From an uncultured Saprospirales bacterium (GTDB taxonomy: Bacteria > Bacteroidota > Bacteroidia > Chitinophagales > Saprospiraceae): 41,418 bases of DNA. Below are positions 33,036 through 41,418 of the stretch, piece by piece. Location of the stretch: positions 1-41,418 of the forward strand of contig CAJXUU010000009.1 of NCBI GenBank assembly GCA_913061325.1, read 5' to 3'. The translations under genes and the position numbers were made by a program. The notes beneath the pieces were generated by a model. The model searched no databases, had not been told where the DNA came from, and saw nothing but the letters and a program-made list of their open reading frames with translations. The first letter of the stretch is position 1. Every line of letters starts with the position of its first letter.

Positions 33036-33160
33036 AAAAGATGTTTTTGCATAAAACGCCTTATCACAAAAAAGATCCGATTTCCGACCTTTAGGTTGGA
33101 AAAATTTTGGCTAATGCTCCATCCGCTTGCGGTGGGGTAGTCAAAATTTAGGATCTTTTT
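33004..33160. repeat. structured insertion element (MITE/REP-like), 157 bp
   Basis: Rich in nested inverted repeats. CCGATGC/GCGTCGG hairpin (33012-33027). AAAAAAGATCC (33068-33078) pairs with GGATCTTTTTT (33151-33161). Inside these are a 9-bp hairpin (33081-33089 with 33094-33102, loop TTTA) and a 12-bp stem (33102-33113 with 33138-33149), capped by CCG/CGG. It may be flanked by TACT repeats at 33000-33003 and 33161-33164. It contains no gene. No transposase is nearby. Confidence 0.7.
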
Positions 33161-33457
33161 TACTGTTATAGAATGAGTTTTACAGATGATCATAAGATTG
33201 TTTTTAATAAACAAAATCAAAGAAATAAGATGTATAAGGATCACATATCTTCAAAAAGGAATTACCACGGATTCAGTACTTCGAAATTAATTGTGTTTTT
33301 AGATCCTTTTTATAATATACTAACGAGTCCAAGTTTAAAATTAAAAGTTTCAAGTAACTGGAAGAAGTATCTAGATATTTGGGACGGTGCAGGAGAGCGT
33401 ATCGAGTTCACATTCCTTGATAAAGGTAGTATTATCATGGATTTATATTGTTATTGA
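33161..33457 (+). pseudogene. 3' remnant of the SH3-like domain gene
   Basis: Open frame in frame with the 5' part only if the 161 bases 33000-33160 (the element plus one TACT copy) are removed. It would read YCYRMSFTDDHKIVFNKQNQ, then RNKMYKDHISS, and end WKKYLDIWDGAGERIEFTFL then DKGSIIMDLYCY. The internal ATG at 33173 could start a separate 94-residue product, but there is no signal peptide or promoter. The C-terminal 50 residues look like a genuine folded domain. The reading-frame continuity supports one ancestral gene. Confidence is limited by the lack of homologues to compare. Confidence 0.6.
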
Positions 33458-33650
33458 TTCTAGGTGAATAGTTTACTAATTGATTGTTTTAGAAGTAATT
33501 ACATTTTGTTTACACTCTTTTACACATATTATTTACTAATTGGGGTATTACAGACGTAAATTAGCTTATGTATTAGATGTGAGATTGATCTTTATAGATA
33601 ATAAAACTATTATCCTCTTATATAAAGGAAAAAATAATAAAATTGATTAG

Positions 33651-34421
33651 ATGAAAAATATAATTGTAAGATTGTTTGTGGTAATATTAGTTGTTTCGGC
33701 AATGCCTAATAATGGTGTTTCACAAGACACTAATGTTGATGGTGTTTGGTTCGATGTATTGCGAGTATATCCTACTCCGACTTTGGAGAGAGAGACATTA
33801 ACAGCGGCCAAAAAAGTAGTTGATATCCATAAATACTACAAGTCATCTTGGATTAGAGAATTTATATCTGTGGATGTTTTTGCCACAGTAAATGGGAAAG
33901 AGAAGAAAGCATCAAGTAAAACAGATGTTCTAACTAAAGAGCAAAAACAAAATATGGAAATGGCTGATATAGGGTCTGGAATATCTGTTTTTGTGCACTA
34001 TATTCCTGAAAACACTTTGAAAAATAGTGAGCCTAAAGTGTTTGATTTTTCTTTCTCTGTAGATGCTGAAATTGAAGCAGCACACCTCGAGGGGAAAACC
34101 CAACTCAAACAATACATGAGCGAGAGAGCTATATCTAAAATAGACAATGCGCTTTTTGAAGATAATTATAAACTAGCGGCGGTTAAGTTTACTGTAGATG
34201 AAGATGGGCGAATTGTAGATGCATACGTTTCCAATTCTTCAGACGATAAAAAAGTTGATTCTATTTTATTAGACGCTGTATGTAATATGCCAAGTTGGAA
34301 ACCTGCAGAATATGCAAATGGTCAGAAAACAAAGCAAGACTTTGTGCTGGCGGTTGGAAGCAAAGAAAGCTGCAATATGAATCTACTCAACATTAAAGAC
34401 AATAGAAAAATAGAAGAATAA
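33651..34421 (+). CDS. secreted TonB C-terminal-like protein (paralogue of 15783-16469)
   Basis: Exported protein of 256 residues (signal peptide MKNIIVRLFVVILVVSAMPN then NGVSQ). The C-terminal part AAVKFTVDEDGRIVDAYVSN, then LLDAVCNMPSWKPAEYANGQ and KTKQDFVLAVGS fits the TonB C-terminal fold. It has the same layout as the protein at 15783-16469: SSWI/SSWV, DIGSGISVFVHYIPEN / DLGSDINVSVKYNPKN, and NMPxWKPA then KQDFVLxVGS. No membrane anchor or proline-rich span links it to the inner membrane. A short C-terminal tail follows the domain. It converges with the T9SS repeat protein, with a 45-base gap. Confidence 0.75.
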   Translation: MKNIIVRLFVVILVVSAMPNNGVSQDTNVDGVWFDVLRVYPTPTLERETLTAAKKVVDIHKYYKSSWIREFISVDVFATVNGKEKKASSKTDVLTKEQKQNMEMADIGSGISVFVHYIPENTLKNSEPKVFDFSFSVDAEIEAAHLEGKTQLKQYMSERAISKIDNALFEDNYKLAAVKFTVDEDGRIVDAYVSNSSDDKKVDSILLDAVCNMPSWKPAEYANGQKTKQDFVLAVGSKESCNMNLLNIKDNRKIEE

Positions 34422-34466
34422 TTTTCCAATATTTTTTAGGATGTTATTGTATCTATAGCATGTTGT

Positions 34467-37400
34467 CTATCTCATTATCATAACATCACCTAATTTGCTT
34501 TCAGTGTTTCCTTCGTTGTCCGTCACTTGAACATTATAAACGTATATTCCATTAGCAAGGAGATTTCCATTGTAAAAACCATCCCAAGAAATAACTCCAT
34601 CGATCAATACTTCTTGAAATACTCTGTTTCCCCAACGGTCAAATATTTCGACTTCTAAGATTTTATCAGAACCATAATCGAATATCAATTCATCATTTAC
34701 ACTATCGCCATTTGGGCTGAAGATATTGGCTACTACAAATACTTGTTCCACAATCTCTACAGTAACCAATATGGTAATTAATTGGCTGCAGCCTTGTTGA
34801 TTTGTTATAGTTAGATCATAAGAGGTAGTAGAGGATGGATTAGCTGCAGGAGTAGCACAATCGTTACAACTAAGAGAGCTACCATTGGTCCAAGCAAAAG
34901 TTACGCTATCTTCAGTTATTGTACCAGCAAGATTCACACTGTCACCAACAGTGATTGTATATTCCATTTGATAAGTAGCGAAATCTATATTACCATCACT
35001 AAGAATCTCTTCTGTCATAGATTGGGTACATCCATTTATGTCTTCTACTATAATTTCATATAGACCAGCTTGTAAACTGTCAAGTGACATGTCTACCAAG
35101 ACAGAACCATTTATTGTTATGCTATAAGGCGCTAATCCTCCTGTTATATTTGATATTGCTATTTGTCCATCATTTATACCTTCACATGAAAGATCCATCG
35201 AATTTATTAAAAACAATATCTCATCAGGATTAACCAATGAATAAGAGGTTTCAGTTGTACAACTATTCTGATCAGTCACAGTTAATGAATAATCTCCAGC
35301 TATTAAATTTTCTGCAATAGCAGTATTTCCAATATCACTCTGACTCCAGGTGTAATTATATGTAGGCATACCTCCATTTGCTATGAATTCTATTGATCCC
35401 AAACCATCAAAACATAGTATTGATTCAACTTCTGTCCATGTTCCGTCTAATGCTGGATTAAGATCCGTTACTTCTACCGTTTCTTGATAGATTGTAGTGC
35501 CATCATTATCTATGATAGATATTGTATAAGTATCAGATGAAAGATTTGTGATATTGACCATGTTTTGTTGACTGTCAATTATTACTTCACCTGAAATTCC
35601 ATTATTTTGACCCACCCAACTTATCGTGTATGGTATATCAATTGTAGATATGATATCAATAGAGAAGCCTCCGATACTATCACCTGCACAATCATTATTT
35701 GTTGTTGTAAATGATACCTCGACTTGACATGATATGAAAGTAACAGTTGTGGATATTATACTGTCACAAAGTGCTATAGTTTGGAACGTATCTTGATATG
35801 TTCCAGATACGAATTGGTATTGTCCAGCTAAGAGAATACTGTCCCCTTCACATAGGTTAGCAACAGCTGGTTCGTTATAGACTGGTGTCCAACTAATCAA
35901 TACATTGACTGTACTATCGCACCCATTACTACCCAGCCCTACAAATACTTCAGTGTCTGATAGGTTATTTTGATCATATATAGTTCCATTAATTTCTATA
36001 AAATCATCACCACAAATATCAGCGGTATAGGGATTTTCAATAGATGGATAAAAGTTTAAATTGATATTAAGTATGCTATCACATCCAGCAGCACTACCTG
36101 TGGCTATTGGTTCAATTCCTACAGGGTTTGATATATCATATTGTGTACCGTTTACAATAATGAAAAAGTCAGGACAATACGTGCCATTTTCATTTCCCTC
36201 TGCAGTTTCGATAAAAGTAAGATCAACATTAATTGTTGTGTCACATCCCGTTCCATCCAAAATTATTTGGTCAGATTGATTTGTAAAGTCAAATGTTATC
36301 CCACCAATTACTATAAATTCGTCTTCACACAAAACATCATTTCTGTCAATTGTAATTCCTGTGGTTATTGTTACTTGAACATTCACAATACTATCACAAC
36401 CTGTTGAAGATTGATTCATAAGTGTATCTGAACCGGTTATGTTAGTATCACTGTATGTAGTTCCATTAAGGTTAAGAGTTTCCCCTGCACAGAGGTCTAT
36501 CATAAGTAAAGTATCTGCAAGAGGATAAAATGATACTTCAATAATTGTCAAACTGTCGCAGCCATCTGGATTTATGAAATTTATTTCATCTGTTGGGTTG
36601 TTCTCCCCATAGGATATTCCACCAATCATCGTTGAATCACCTAAGCATATTATAGGATTGATATACACGGTGTCAGCACCTTGGAATATGACTGTAATAT
36701 CAATAATACTGTCACATCTACTTCCTGGAATCGTATCTTGGTAAGTTTCATTTCCTAAATAAAATTCACGTCCATTTAAGAAAATTGTATCCGTAATACA
36801 AGCAGTAGTGTCTAAACTAAATACAGAGTTTGAAAAAGTGAAAATATCTAAAGTGTCAGCATCATTTGAGAAAGTGTAAGAGCATGTACCATCCATTAAA
36901 CTAGGTATCGTTAATATCCAAGCACTGTCCGTTAATAAACTCAATGAATCATTAGCAAAACCAATGGTATCATTCAAGTTACAAGTAATTAAGTTGTATA
37001 AATTAGTTGAAGTATTTACAGTGTCATTTGCTATCAATACACCATCTAGAGAATAGATCTCAATCGGGAATGAAAATGGAGGTGTACCAATAAGGTTGAA
37101 TGCTATGTCTTGGCACTGTGATTCACATATTGATATTTCTTCTTCGACCATTTCAATCAATGGTCTGCTTATGAAGGTTAGTTCTATTTGTGCAAAATCT
37201 ATTGGGCAAGTAATACCATCTCCAACAACGTATTGATAAGTATATGAACCTGCAGTAATATTATTTGTGTTTAATATACTTCCAGTCAATCCACCACTCG
37301 CATCTAAATCAATAAATGACCCACCTGGATCTTCGTTTGTTAGAAAATCATTTAAATCTAAATCTCCGCCTATGCATAGTGACTCAGTATTATCGTCTCC

Positions 37401-39209
37401 AGCTGAAACGCTTGATTCAATATTAACTGTGAATATGGCATCATCCATTCCGCATGGACTACTTGCATCGCCAACCGTGAAAGTGTAATTAAAGCTTTGA
37501 CCAGCAAGACCAGTTGTATTTACCGAGCTTCCAGTTAAAACACCTGATACATCAGTGTCTTCAAAAAATCCAGTTGTATTTGCACCATCAATTAAGTCAT
37601 TAAGATTAAATATTGTGCCTTCACAAACTGTTGCTGAATTATCATTTCCAGCAAATGCTGCATCAAGAATAACGATTGTTAGTGTTTCTGATTGTTCTAC
37701 ACATGGACCGTTGGCAATTAATAAGTATTCGAATTCATATGTGCCAGATGGTATTCCATTAAAATTAACGGAAAAAGGATTACTAAGGTCTACTCCAAGC
37801 AGATCAACGTCTGACCAAATTCCTCCCAAGTCTGGATTCCCTATAAGTAAATTAAAATCTAAGTTTCCTGGGTTCGAACAATATTGAACAATATCAGTTG
37901 TCCCTGCATTATTTTGATCGTTGACTATTATAGTAATTGTTGCTACTTCTGGTGGACAAGGTGCTGTCCCAGTTACAGTATATGTGAAATCGTATGAACC
38001 TGGAAGTACATTTTCAAAATCCACAGATAAGGGATTAATGTTTATATCCACACCTGTCCCATTAATATCTGCCCAAAGACCACCTGCATCAAAGGTCTGT
38101 AACAAAGTTTCAATATTGTAAGTAGAACCATCATTACAAACATCAAGTAAGTTGTCAATCCCAGCATTTGGTGGAACGACATTATCAATTGTAATAGAAT
38201 TCACAGATGTACAAAGGTTAATATCTGTAATAGTTACATTGTAACTGCCTGGAGAAAGACTTACGGTTTGTGTAATCGCACCATTACTCCATATATACGA
38301 GCTGTACGATTCATTAACACTAACAGATACTTGGCCATTGTCACATACAGTTGGAGATACAGGGTCAAAGGTGATATCTGAATCTGGAAAAGGTAATATT
38401 ATTATGTCATCTGAGTCAGTACATCCATTCGCATCTGTTATTGTTACAGTATATGTACCTTGGCCAACAGTAATCGTTTGTGTAGTCTCTCCATTGGGGT
38501 CCCATAGGTAATCAACATTAACAAGAAACCCCGCATCTATAGTGGTCGTTTCAGTTGGACATACACTTATATCTGGCCCAAGATCTACACTAATAGTAGA
38601 TGGTGCATCAGAAACTGTGACAGTAACACATATATTATAATCTAGAACAACCGCGTCTGACGTAAGCGAAGTTTGTCCTGCTGAACAGAAGATATTCATT
38701 ACAGGTACTATATCCACTGATAAGTTTTCACCAAAATCAAAATCACCATTGTATGATAAGTTTTGATTCGTAAATGTATTGGTGTTTGGCTCGCCAAGAA
38801 GATTGGCGGTATTACATGATGCAGGAGCAAAGTCCGGGCAGCCTAAGGCAATATTATAATAATAGGGAAAAGGAGCAGGACAATCAGGAGGCAGATTACT
38901 CAAATCAACCCCCAATGCACTTATTACAATAGTGATATTTGATATTATTTTGCACGGTCCATAATCTGAGGCTAATGGTAAAGTAAAATTATGCATACTC
39001 CCCTGGCTATGATCTATCGTACTTCCTGAAGGCGTCTCGAAATCTTTTCTTTCTAGATCCTCTACGGCAACATCTTCAGTTTGACAAGGCAAGTTTACAA
39101 TTTGACTAATACCAAATTGTAAACTGAATATTGATATTGTAAGGAAAATGGCTATTCTAAAGGCTATTATTTTTCGGGCAATAAAGAGAGGGCAATTATA
39201 CTTTTTCAT
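34467..39209 (-). CDS. giant T9SS type B secreted repeat protein (adhesin-like)
   Basis: Exported protein of 1580 residues. N-terminal signal region about 1-36. Three repeat classes follow an N-terminal beta domain (about 40-200). First, PKD/Ig-like units ending TYTVTITDANGCTD and SYNVTITDINLCTS (about 205-343). Second, four units of about 85-90 residues, each with a Cys near the start and a GGxWxD-like motif (about 348-680). Third, seven units of about 53 residues, each with the CDS motif (CDSI, CDSL, CDTT, CDST at 832, 884, 938, 989, 1043, 1097, 1148). SprB-like units follow (about 1245-1400), then a T9SS type B tail (FSPNGDSVNDELIFDYGSDK to the end). Probably a surface adhesin or motility-type protein. 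Confidence 0.9.
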   Translation of the reverse strand: MKKYNCPLFIARKIIAFRIAIFLTISIFSLQFGISQIVNLPCQTEDVAVEDLERKDFETPSGSTIDHSQGSMHNFTLPLASDYGPCKIISNITIVISALGVDLSNLPPDCPAPFPYYYNIALGCPDFAPASCNTANLLGEPNTNTFTNQNLSYNGDFDFGENLSVDIVPVMNIFCSAGQTSLTSDAVVLDYNICVTVTVSDAPSTISVDLGPDISVCPTETTTIDAGFLVNVDYLWDPNGETTQTITVGQGTYTVTITDANGCTDSDDIIILPFPDSDITFDPVSPTVCDNGQVSVSVNESYSSYIWSNGAITQTVSLSPGSYNVTITDINLCTSVNSITIDNVVPPNAGIDNLLDVCNDGSTYNIETLLQTFDAGGLWADINGTGVDININPLSVDFENVLPGSYDFTYTVTGTAPCPPEVATITIIVNDQNNAGTTDIVQYCSNPGNLDFNLLIGNPDLGGIWSDVDLLGVDLSNPFSVNFNGIPSGTYEFEYLLIANGPCVEQSETLTIVILDAAFAGNDNSATVCEGTIFNLNDLIDGANTTGFFEDTDVSGVLTGSSVNTTGLAGQSFNYTFTVGDASSPCGMDDAIFTVNIESSVSAGDDNTESLCIGGDLDLNDFLTNEDPGGSFIDLDASGGLTGSILNTNNITAGSYTYQYVVGDGITCPIDFAQIELTFISRPLIEMVEEEISICESQCQDIAFNLIGTPPFSFPIEIYSLDGVLIANDTVNTSTNLYNLITCNLNDTIGFANDSLSLLTDSAWILTIPSLMDGTCSYTFSNDADTLDIFTFSNSVFSLDTTACITDTIFLNGREFYLGNETYQDTIPGSRCDSIIDITVIFQGADTVYINPIICLGDSTMIGGISYGENNPTDEINFINPDGCDSLTIIEVSFYPLADTLLMIDLCAGETLNLNGTTYSDTNITGSDTLMNQSSTGCDSIVNVQVTITTGITIDRNDVLCEDEFIVIGGITFDFTNQSDQIILDGTGCDTTINVDLTFIETAEGNENGTYCPDFFIIVNGTQYDISNPVGIEPIATGSAAGCDSILNINLNFYPSIENPYTADICGDDFIEINGTIYDQNNLSDTEVFVGLGSNGCDSTVNVLISWTPVYNEPAVANLCEGDSILLAGQYQFVSGTYQDTFQTIALCDSIISTTVTFISCQVEVSFTTTNNDCAGDSIGGFSIDIISTIDIPYTISWVGQNNGISGEVIIDSQQNMVNITNLSSDTYTISIIDNDGTTIYQETVEVTDLNPALDGTWTEVESILCFDGLGSIEFIANGGMPTYNYTWSQSDIGNTAIAENLIAGDYSLTVTDQNSCTTETSYSLVNPDEILFLINSMDLSCEGINDGQIAISNITGGLAPYSITINGSVLVDMSLDSLQAGLYEIIVEDINGCTQSMTEEILSDGNIDFATYQMEYTITVGDSVNLAGTITEDSVTFAWTNGSSLSCNDCATPAANPSSTTSYDLTITNQQGCSQLITILVTVEIVEQVFVVANIFSPNGDSVNDELIFDYGSDKILEVEIFDRWGNRVFQEVLIDGVISWDGFYNGNLLANGIYVYNVQVTDNEGNTESKLGDVMIMR

Positions 39210-39641
39210 TTGATTTTCTTACTTAAATTCGATTAAGACTATGGCCGATCTTAAAATAAGTGTGAAAATTACACTAACTTTTTAAACTTATTTGAACAAA
39301 GCGGCGTAAAATTAATTAGAAATTGCATTAATTTTTGTGTTGATAGACTTACTATCTGTTTAATATACTGTGATATATATATGAATAAAAATAAATGCAT
39401 AACATAACTTTAGTTGAAGACTAAATTTATACATTAGGAATGATGCATTAATAAAGTGCGTTTTACTGTGCTGATATTTATTCATTCTCCAAGGCAAAAA
39501 ACGTAGGCTATGCATCGCATAGGCGAGGCTTTTTAACGCAGAAGAAGGGAAAAAGATCAAGCTGAAGAATGTAACTTTATTATTGTTTCATTCCTTAACA
39601 TGTTTTATAATATGAATTCATGAGAACTTTTTTTAGTGAAA
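39210..39641. other. intergenic region with palindromes
   Basis: 432 bases between the T9SS protein and the FG-GAP gene (both minus strand), with no gene seen. It contains the CTATGC-ATC-GCATAG hairpin at 39508-39522 next to a GGCAAAAAACG tract, and copy C of the 3'-end hairpin repeat. The 200 bases next to the T9SS gene start are AT-rich and presumably hold its promoter. Confidence 0.5.
39566..39596. repeat. 3'-end hairpin repeat, copy C
   Basis: 30 identical bases to copy B (39567-39596). GAATG ... CATTC arms around a TTTATTATT core. It lies 46 bases after the FG-GAP gene stop on the minus strand. Confidence 0.85.
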
Positions 39642-41370
39642 TTAGTGGCGATAAACAATCAACTCTACTACATCATTATTGTTGGAGACAAGAAACCCAG
39701 CCCTTTTATTAGGCCCAACATGAATCAATTCTAAACCTCTAACGTCCTTATGGAGGAATAAACCACTATATTCTATTTGAAGATTAGTTTTAAATTTTCC
39801 ATCATTTACCCCTTTTAAAAACAAACCTTTCCCTGCATCGTATAGAGGCGTTTCTACTTCAGTTTGTTTTAAGTTTCCAGCAACTATAAGGTCAATTTTG
39901 TTGTCTTTATCAAAATCTTTAGCAATGATTCCATTTATTGGAGCCAATTGTACTTCTTTTGGTAAACTTATCATTTCAAAAGTTCCGTCACCATTATTTT
40001 TAAGATAAACACTTGAAAAATTATTTGCTTCGTATTGAATAGAATTAGAAAGTTGATCTTCCTCATAGATGTCTTCTAAACTCGCAGTTGCAAATCCTTC
40101 ATATGTGGGGAATTTATCTGCAATGAATGGCATCTGCTGAGATGAGCATTCCTTCCCTCGAACAGGAACTTTCTTCCCGTTATATATTTTGCTTAGAACT
40201 ATATCTAGCTGATCATTCTCATCAAAATCATTAGCGTAGATATACAAGGGTTTCTCTTCTGTAGGGTGAAATTTATTATTCAATCCAATATTTCCAACTA
40301 TAAAATCATCATCTCCATCTTGGTCAATATCAGATTTTAACAGACTTGACCACCACCCTTTAGAATTTTGAATAGACATTGACTTAGTCTTGTTTGTAAA
40401 GCCATTACCATTATTTCTAAATAGAGTAATCGGCATCCATTCTCCAACCACAATCAAGTCCATATTACCATCGTTATCTGTATCGGTCCATTCTGCAGCG
40501 GTAACCATACCAATGTTTTCTATTTCTGGAGCTAAGGCTTTTGTCTGATTTGTAAATGTTCCATTGTCGTTTACAAGTAAATAGGATGAAGGAGCAATCG
40601 GATACTGGCCAGGGGATGTTCGACCACCGACAAAAATATCTAAGTCACCATCTTTGTCCCAATCCATCTCGGATATTACTTTAGTGCTTGTTTTCATTTT
40701 TGGTAATCGATCTCTGGCATGTATGAAATTTCCTTTTCCATCATTTAGGTATAGTCGATCTTGTAGTAAAGACTCTTCTCCTTCTAGGTCTCCACCACCG
40801 CCACTAGCGACATATAAATCTAAATCTTTGTCTCCATCAACATCGATAAATTTGGCACCCGTATCTTCATGAGGGGCACTCACTTTAAAAGCGGACATAG
40901 CATGAGCATTAAAATGACCACTACCATCCTGAAGGTATAATGCTCCCTCTTGATCTTTGGCCCCACCTATGTAAAAATCCTCTGTTCCATCTCCATTTAC
41001 ATCACCAACTGCAATCGATGGTCCTATTGTCGATTGACGATGGGGTAGTAGAATCTCTTTTTGGAAATCATTGAATCTATTCTCCTCGTGTTTAAACTGA
41101 GGGTGTAAATAGCTAGCACTGAGATTCGCGAATAATGGAATTACCTTTTTCTTTTCTTCTGAAATAATAGTAGTTTTTTGTTTGTCTATTATATGTAGTT
41201 CATTGATTTTAGGATTTGGAATAACACTTTTCTCGCCATTTACCCATATTATTTCAAGCTTTTCAATTTTGTCTTGGTTGCCTAAACCAAAATGTACAAT
41301 CGGCTCGACTGAAGATTGGAAACCTCGAGTAAAGGCATAATCAGCGGATTGCATTTTATCACCATAGTAT
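39642..41370 (-). CDS. FG-GAP/VCBS and ASPIC/UnbV protein, 5' end missing
   Basis: C-terminal part of an extracellular repeat protein; about 575 native residues are seen. The first 65 (GFQSSVEPIVHFGLGNQDKI, then EKLEIIWVNGEKSVIPNPKI) are an ASPIC/UnbV domain. The rest is a beta-propeller of FG-GAP/VCBS repeats with Ca-binding-like DxDxDxxxD loops, for example DVNGDGTEDFYIGG, DVDGDKDLDLYVASGGGGD, DWDKDGDLDIFVGG, DTDNDGNMDLIVVGEW and DIDQDGDDDFIVGN. Whole proteins of this kind in Bacteroidota are near 1100 residues, with another FG-GAP block before the ASPIC domain. The true start lies beyond the contig end; a start codon called at 41387 lies in adapter sequence and yields the spurious residues MCIRDR. 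Confidence 0.92.
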
Positions 41371-41418
41371 CTGTCTCTTATACACATCTGACGCTGCCGA
41401 CGAAGAGGATAGTGTAGA
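41371..41418. other. Illumina Nextera adapter contamination
   Basis: 41371-41389 is the Tn5 mosaic end (CTGTCTCTTATACACATCT). 41390-41403 is GACGCTGCCGACGA, the reverse complement of the Nextera read-1 tail. 41404-41411 (AGAGGATA) is the reverse complement of TATCCTCT, the S503 i5 index. 41412-41418 (GTGTAGA) starts the P5 reverse complement. All 48 bases are synthetic and should be trimmed. Confidence 0.99.

Noticed and set aside
36061-36407. Open frames opposite the giant T9SS gene
   Set aside because: They are shadows of the repeat-rich coding sequence on the other strand and show no protein features.

Overview
This window looks like a piece of an AT-rich chromosome from the Bacteroidota, most like the Saprospiria/Lewinella or flavobacterial lineages. 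The signs are T9SS type A and type B sorting tails, an ECF sigma/FecR/TonB-receptor cluster, several secreted proteins with N-termini of the MKxxx..FxQ type, few Shine-Dalgarno sites, and promoters close to the Bacteroidota form TTG-N19/20-TAnnTTTG. No rRNA, tRNA, CRISPR array, phage or transposase gene was seen. The last 48 bases (41371-41418) are not genomic: they are an Illumina Nextera adapter with index and the start of P5, so the final gene is cut there and any start codon beyond 41370 is artificial.

Layout. 281-6189 (minus): TonB-dependent receptor, ECF sigma factor, FecR anti-sigma factor and a separate STN-domain protein with GxQxAGxxN repeats, apparently one surface-signalling operon. 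6600-9023 (plus): beta-propeller lactonase lipoprotein, RidA-family deaminase, dolichol-phosphate-mannose-synthase-like glycosyltransferase. 9057-9488 (minus): Dabb lipoprotein. 9962-13070 (plus): secreted serine hydrolase with a T9SS tail, CPBP membrane protease, a four-unit palindromic tandem repeat, and an unknown lipoprotein. 13153-20167 (minus): secreted S74-chaperone protein, then DUF3995, VOC, a secreted TonB-C-terminal-like protein, DUF3999 and DUF2339 (transcribed in the reverse order). 20417-23477 (minus): RoxA-like dihaem cytochrome and a TerC-family protein. 23735-29479 (plus): LURP-one-like protein, large TonB-dependent receptor, arylsulfotransferase-like T9SS cargo and free-methionine-sulfoxide reductase. 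29469-32376 (minus): DHFR/RibD-like protein, small TfoX-like protein, and a BlaR1/BlaI sensor-repressor pair. 32562-34421 (plus): an SH3-like gene apparently broken by a structured insertion, and a second secreted TonB-C-terminal-like protein. 34467-39209 (minus): a 1580-residue T9SS type B repeat adhesin. 39642-41370 (minus): partial FG-GAP/ASPIC-UnbV protein.

The most interesting parts are these. (1) The blaI-blaR1 unit: two BlaI operators sit on the -7 and -33 promoter elements. BlaR1 carries a histone-H1-like Lys/Ala/Pro tail and ends at an A AAA AAG slippery heptamer, beyond which the -1 frame stays open for 46 plausible residues. (2) A roughly 157-bp highly structured element, possibly with a TACT target duplication, interrupts the neighbouring gene; removing it restores the reading frame. 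(3) A 30-nt hairpin repeat occurs at the 3' ends of three unrelated minus-strand genes. (4) A tandem palindrome array begins inside the last codons of the CPBP gene. All of this is read from sequence alone; no database search was possible.
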